Shown: in pieces, positions 36,568 to 36,694 of the stretch
Layout: each line of letters begins with the position of its first letter
Numbering within the stretch: position 1 is the stretch's first letter
Origin: a virus
Length of the DNA stretch: 36,694 nucleotides
IMG/VR virus record: IMGVR_UViG_3300037245_001014
Location: 1-36,694 of that record
Direction: 5' to 3' (one strand)
The notes under the pieces: model-generated
Database searches by the model: none
Seen by the model: the letters and a program-made list of their open reading frames with translations, nothing else
Told to the model about the DNA's origin: nothing
Program-made: the position numbers and the translations under genes

Positions 36568-36694
36568 CCTCCGTATTAAAGTTTCAGGCTAACAATGCGC
36601 TCCAGCCGACCGCAAACGCTCATTTTATTCGCTAATGCGGCTGCTGACCTTGGTCGTTAAACCCCTTGATAATTCCCGATCTCTAATATGTCTC
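36568..36694. repeat. Terminal direct repeat, right copy
   Basis: Exact copy of 1-127. Collapse it before counting genes or attC sites. Confidence 0.9.
36587..36662 (+). other. attC site, second display of 20-95
   Basis: Same site as 20-95, shown again because the circle was opened here. It follows the start of the DUF7352-like gene and precedes the ASCH gene on the circle. Confidence 0.85.

Overview
The window is one tailed-phage genome, assembled as a circle and opened at an arbitrary point. The first 127 bases recur exactly as the last 127, so the unique genome is 36,567 bp. The DNA is AT-rich by eye and uses the standard bacterial code. Every gene I accept lies on the minus strand, usually with a strong Shine-Dalgarno (AAGGAGG type) and ATGA or TAATG overlaps. 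A long tape measure, a frameshifting tail chaperone, a tail tube and no sheath indicate a siphovirus. I see no phage integrase, no CI-like repressor and no tRNA. The host cannot be named, but see the cassette array below.

Reading in the direction of transcription (high to low coordinates): 35.4-28.9 kb is a replication and nucleotide-metabolism operon (RusA-like resolvase, dATP/dGTP diphosphohydrolase-like protein, PAPS-reductase-like protein behind a structured leader, replication initiator-like protein, DnaB-like helicase, HNH protein, small proteins). 28.9-28.25 kb is a two-gene insert flanked by integron-type core sites. 28.2-21.3 kb is packaging and head (FmdB-like zinc ribbon, TerS, TerL, portal, virion morphogenesis, minor head, scaffold, P22-type coat). 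21.3-9.28 kb is connector, tail, receptor-binding proteins and lysis (M15 peptidase, XhlA/holin-like), ended by a terminator at about 9.2 kb. 9.15-6.24 kb is an early operon of small, often Cys-rich proteins plus an SMC/RecF-like ATPase. 6.24-4.2 kb starts with a strong promoter and a hairpin-rich attenuator-like leader, followed by ERF and SSB.

The most remarkable region is about 5.3 kb wrapping the ends of the window (35,393 to 36,567, then 1 to 4,159). It is a cluster of 14 integron-type attC sites separating small cassette genes, with no integron integrase anywhere. The sites have the full attC architecture: RYYYAAC and GTTRRRY cores, complementary inner arms, and the extra unpaired bases in one arm only. 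Three features stand out. (1) All cassette genes run opposite to the polarity set by those extra bases. (2) Stop codons usually sit inside the GTTRRRY core. (3) In six of these cassettes, and one in the second locus, the ribosome-binding site and start codon lie inside the attC loop, so one attC arm is translated as part of the N-terminus. The same arm is read in all three frames in different genes. A second smaller cassette locus sits at 28.25-28.89 kb.

Cassette products include a C5 cytosine methyltransferase with an overlapping alternate-frame gene, a Lar-like zinc ribbon, an ASCH-domain protein, an HTH gene pair with its own promoter, and many unknown small proteins. This fits an accessory, possibly anti-defence, load captured from a host integron pool. 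Three to four intergenic regions also look like structured RNAs, most notably a predicted 7-bp kissing-loop/terminator leader before the PAPS-reductase-like gene.
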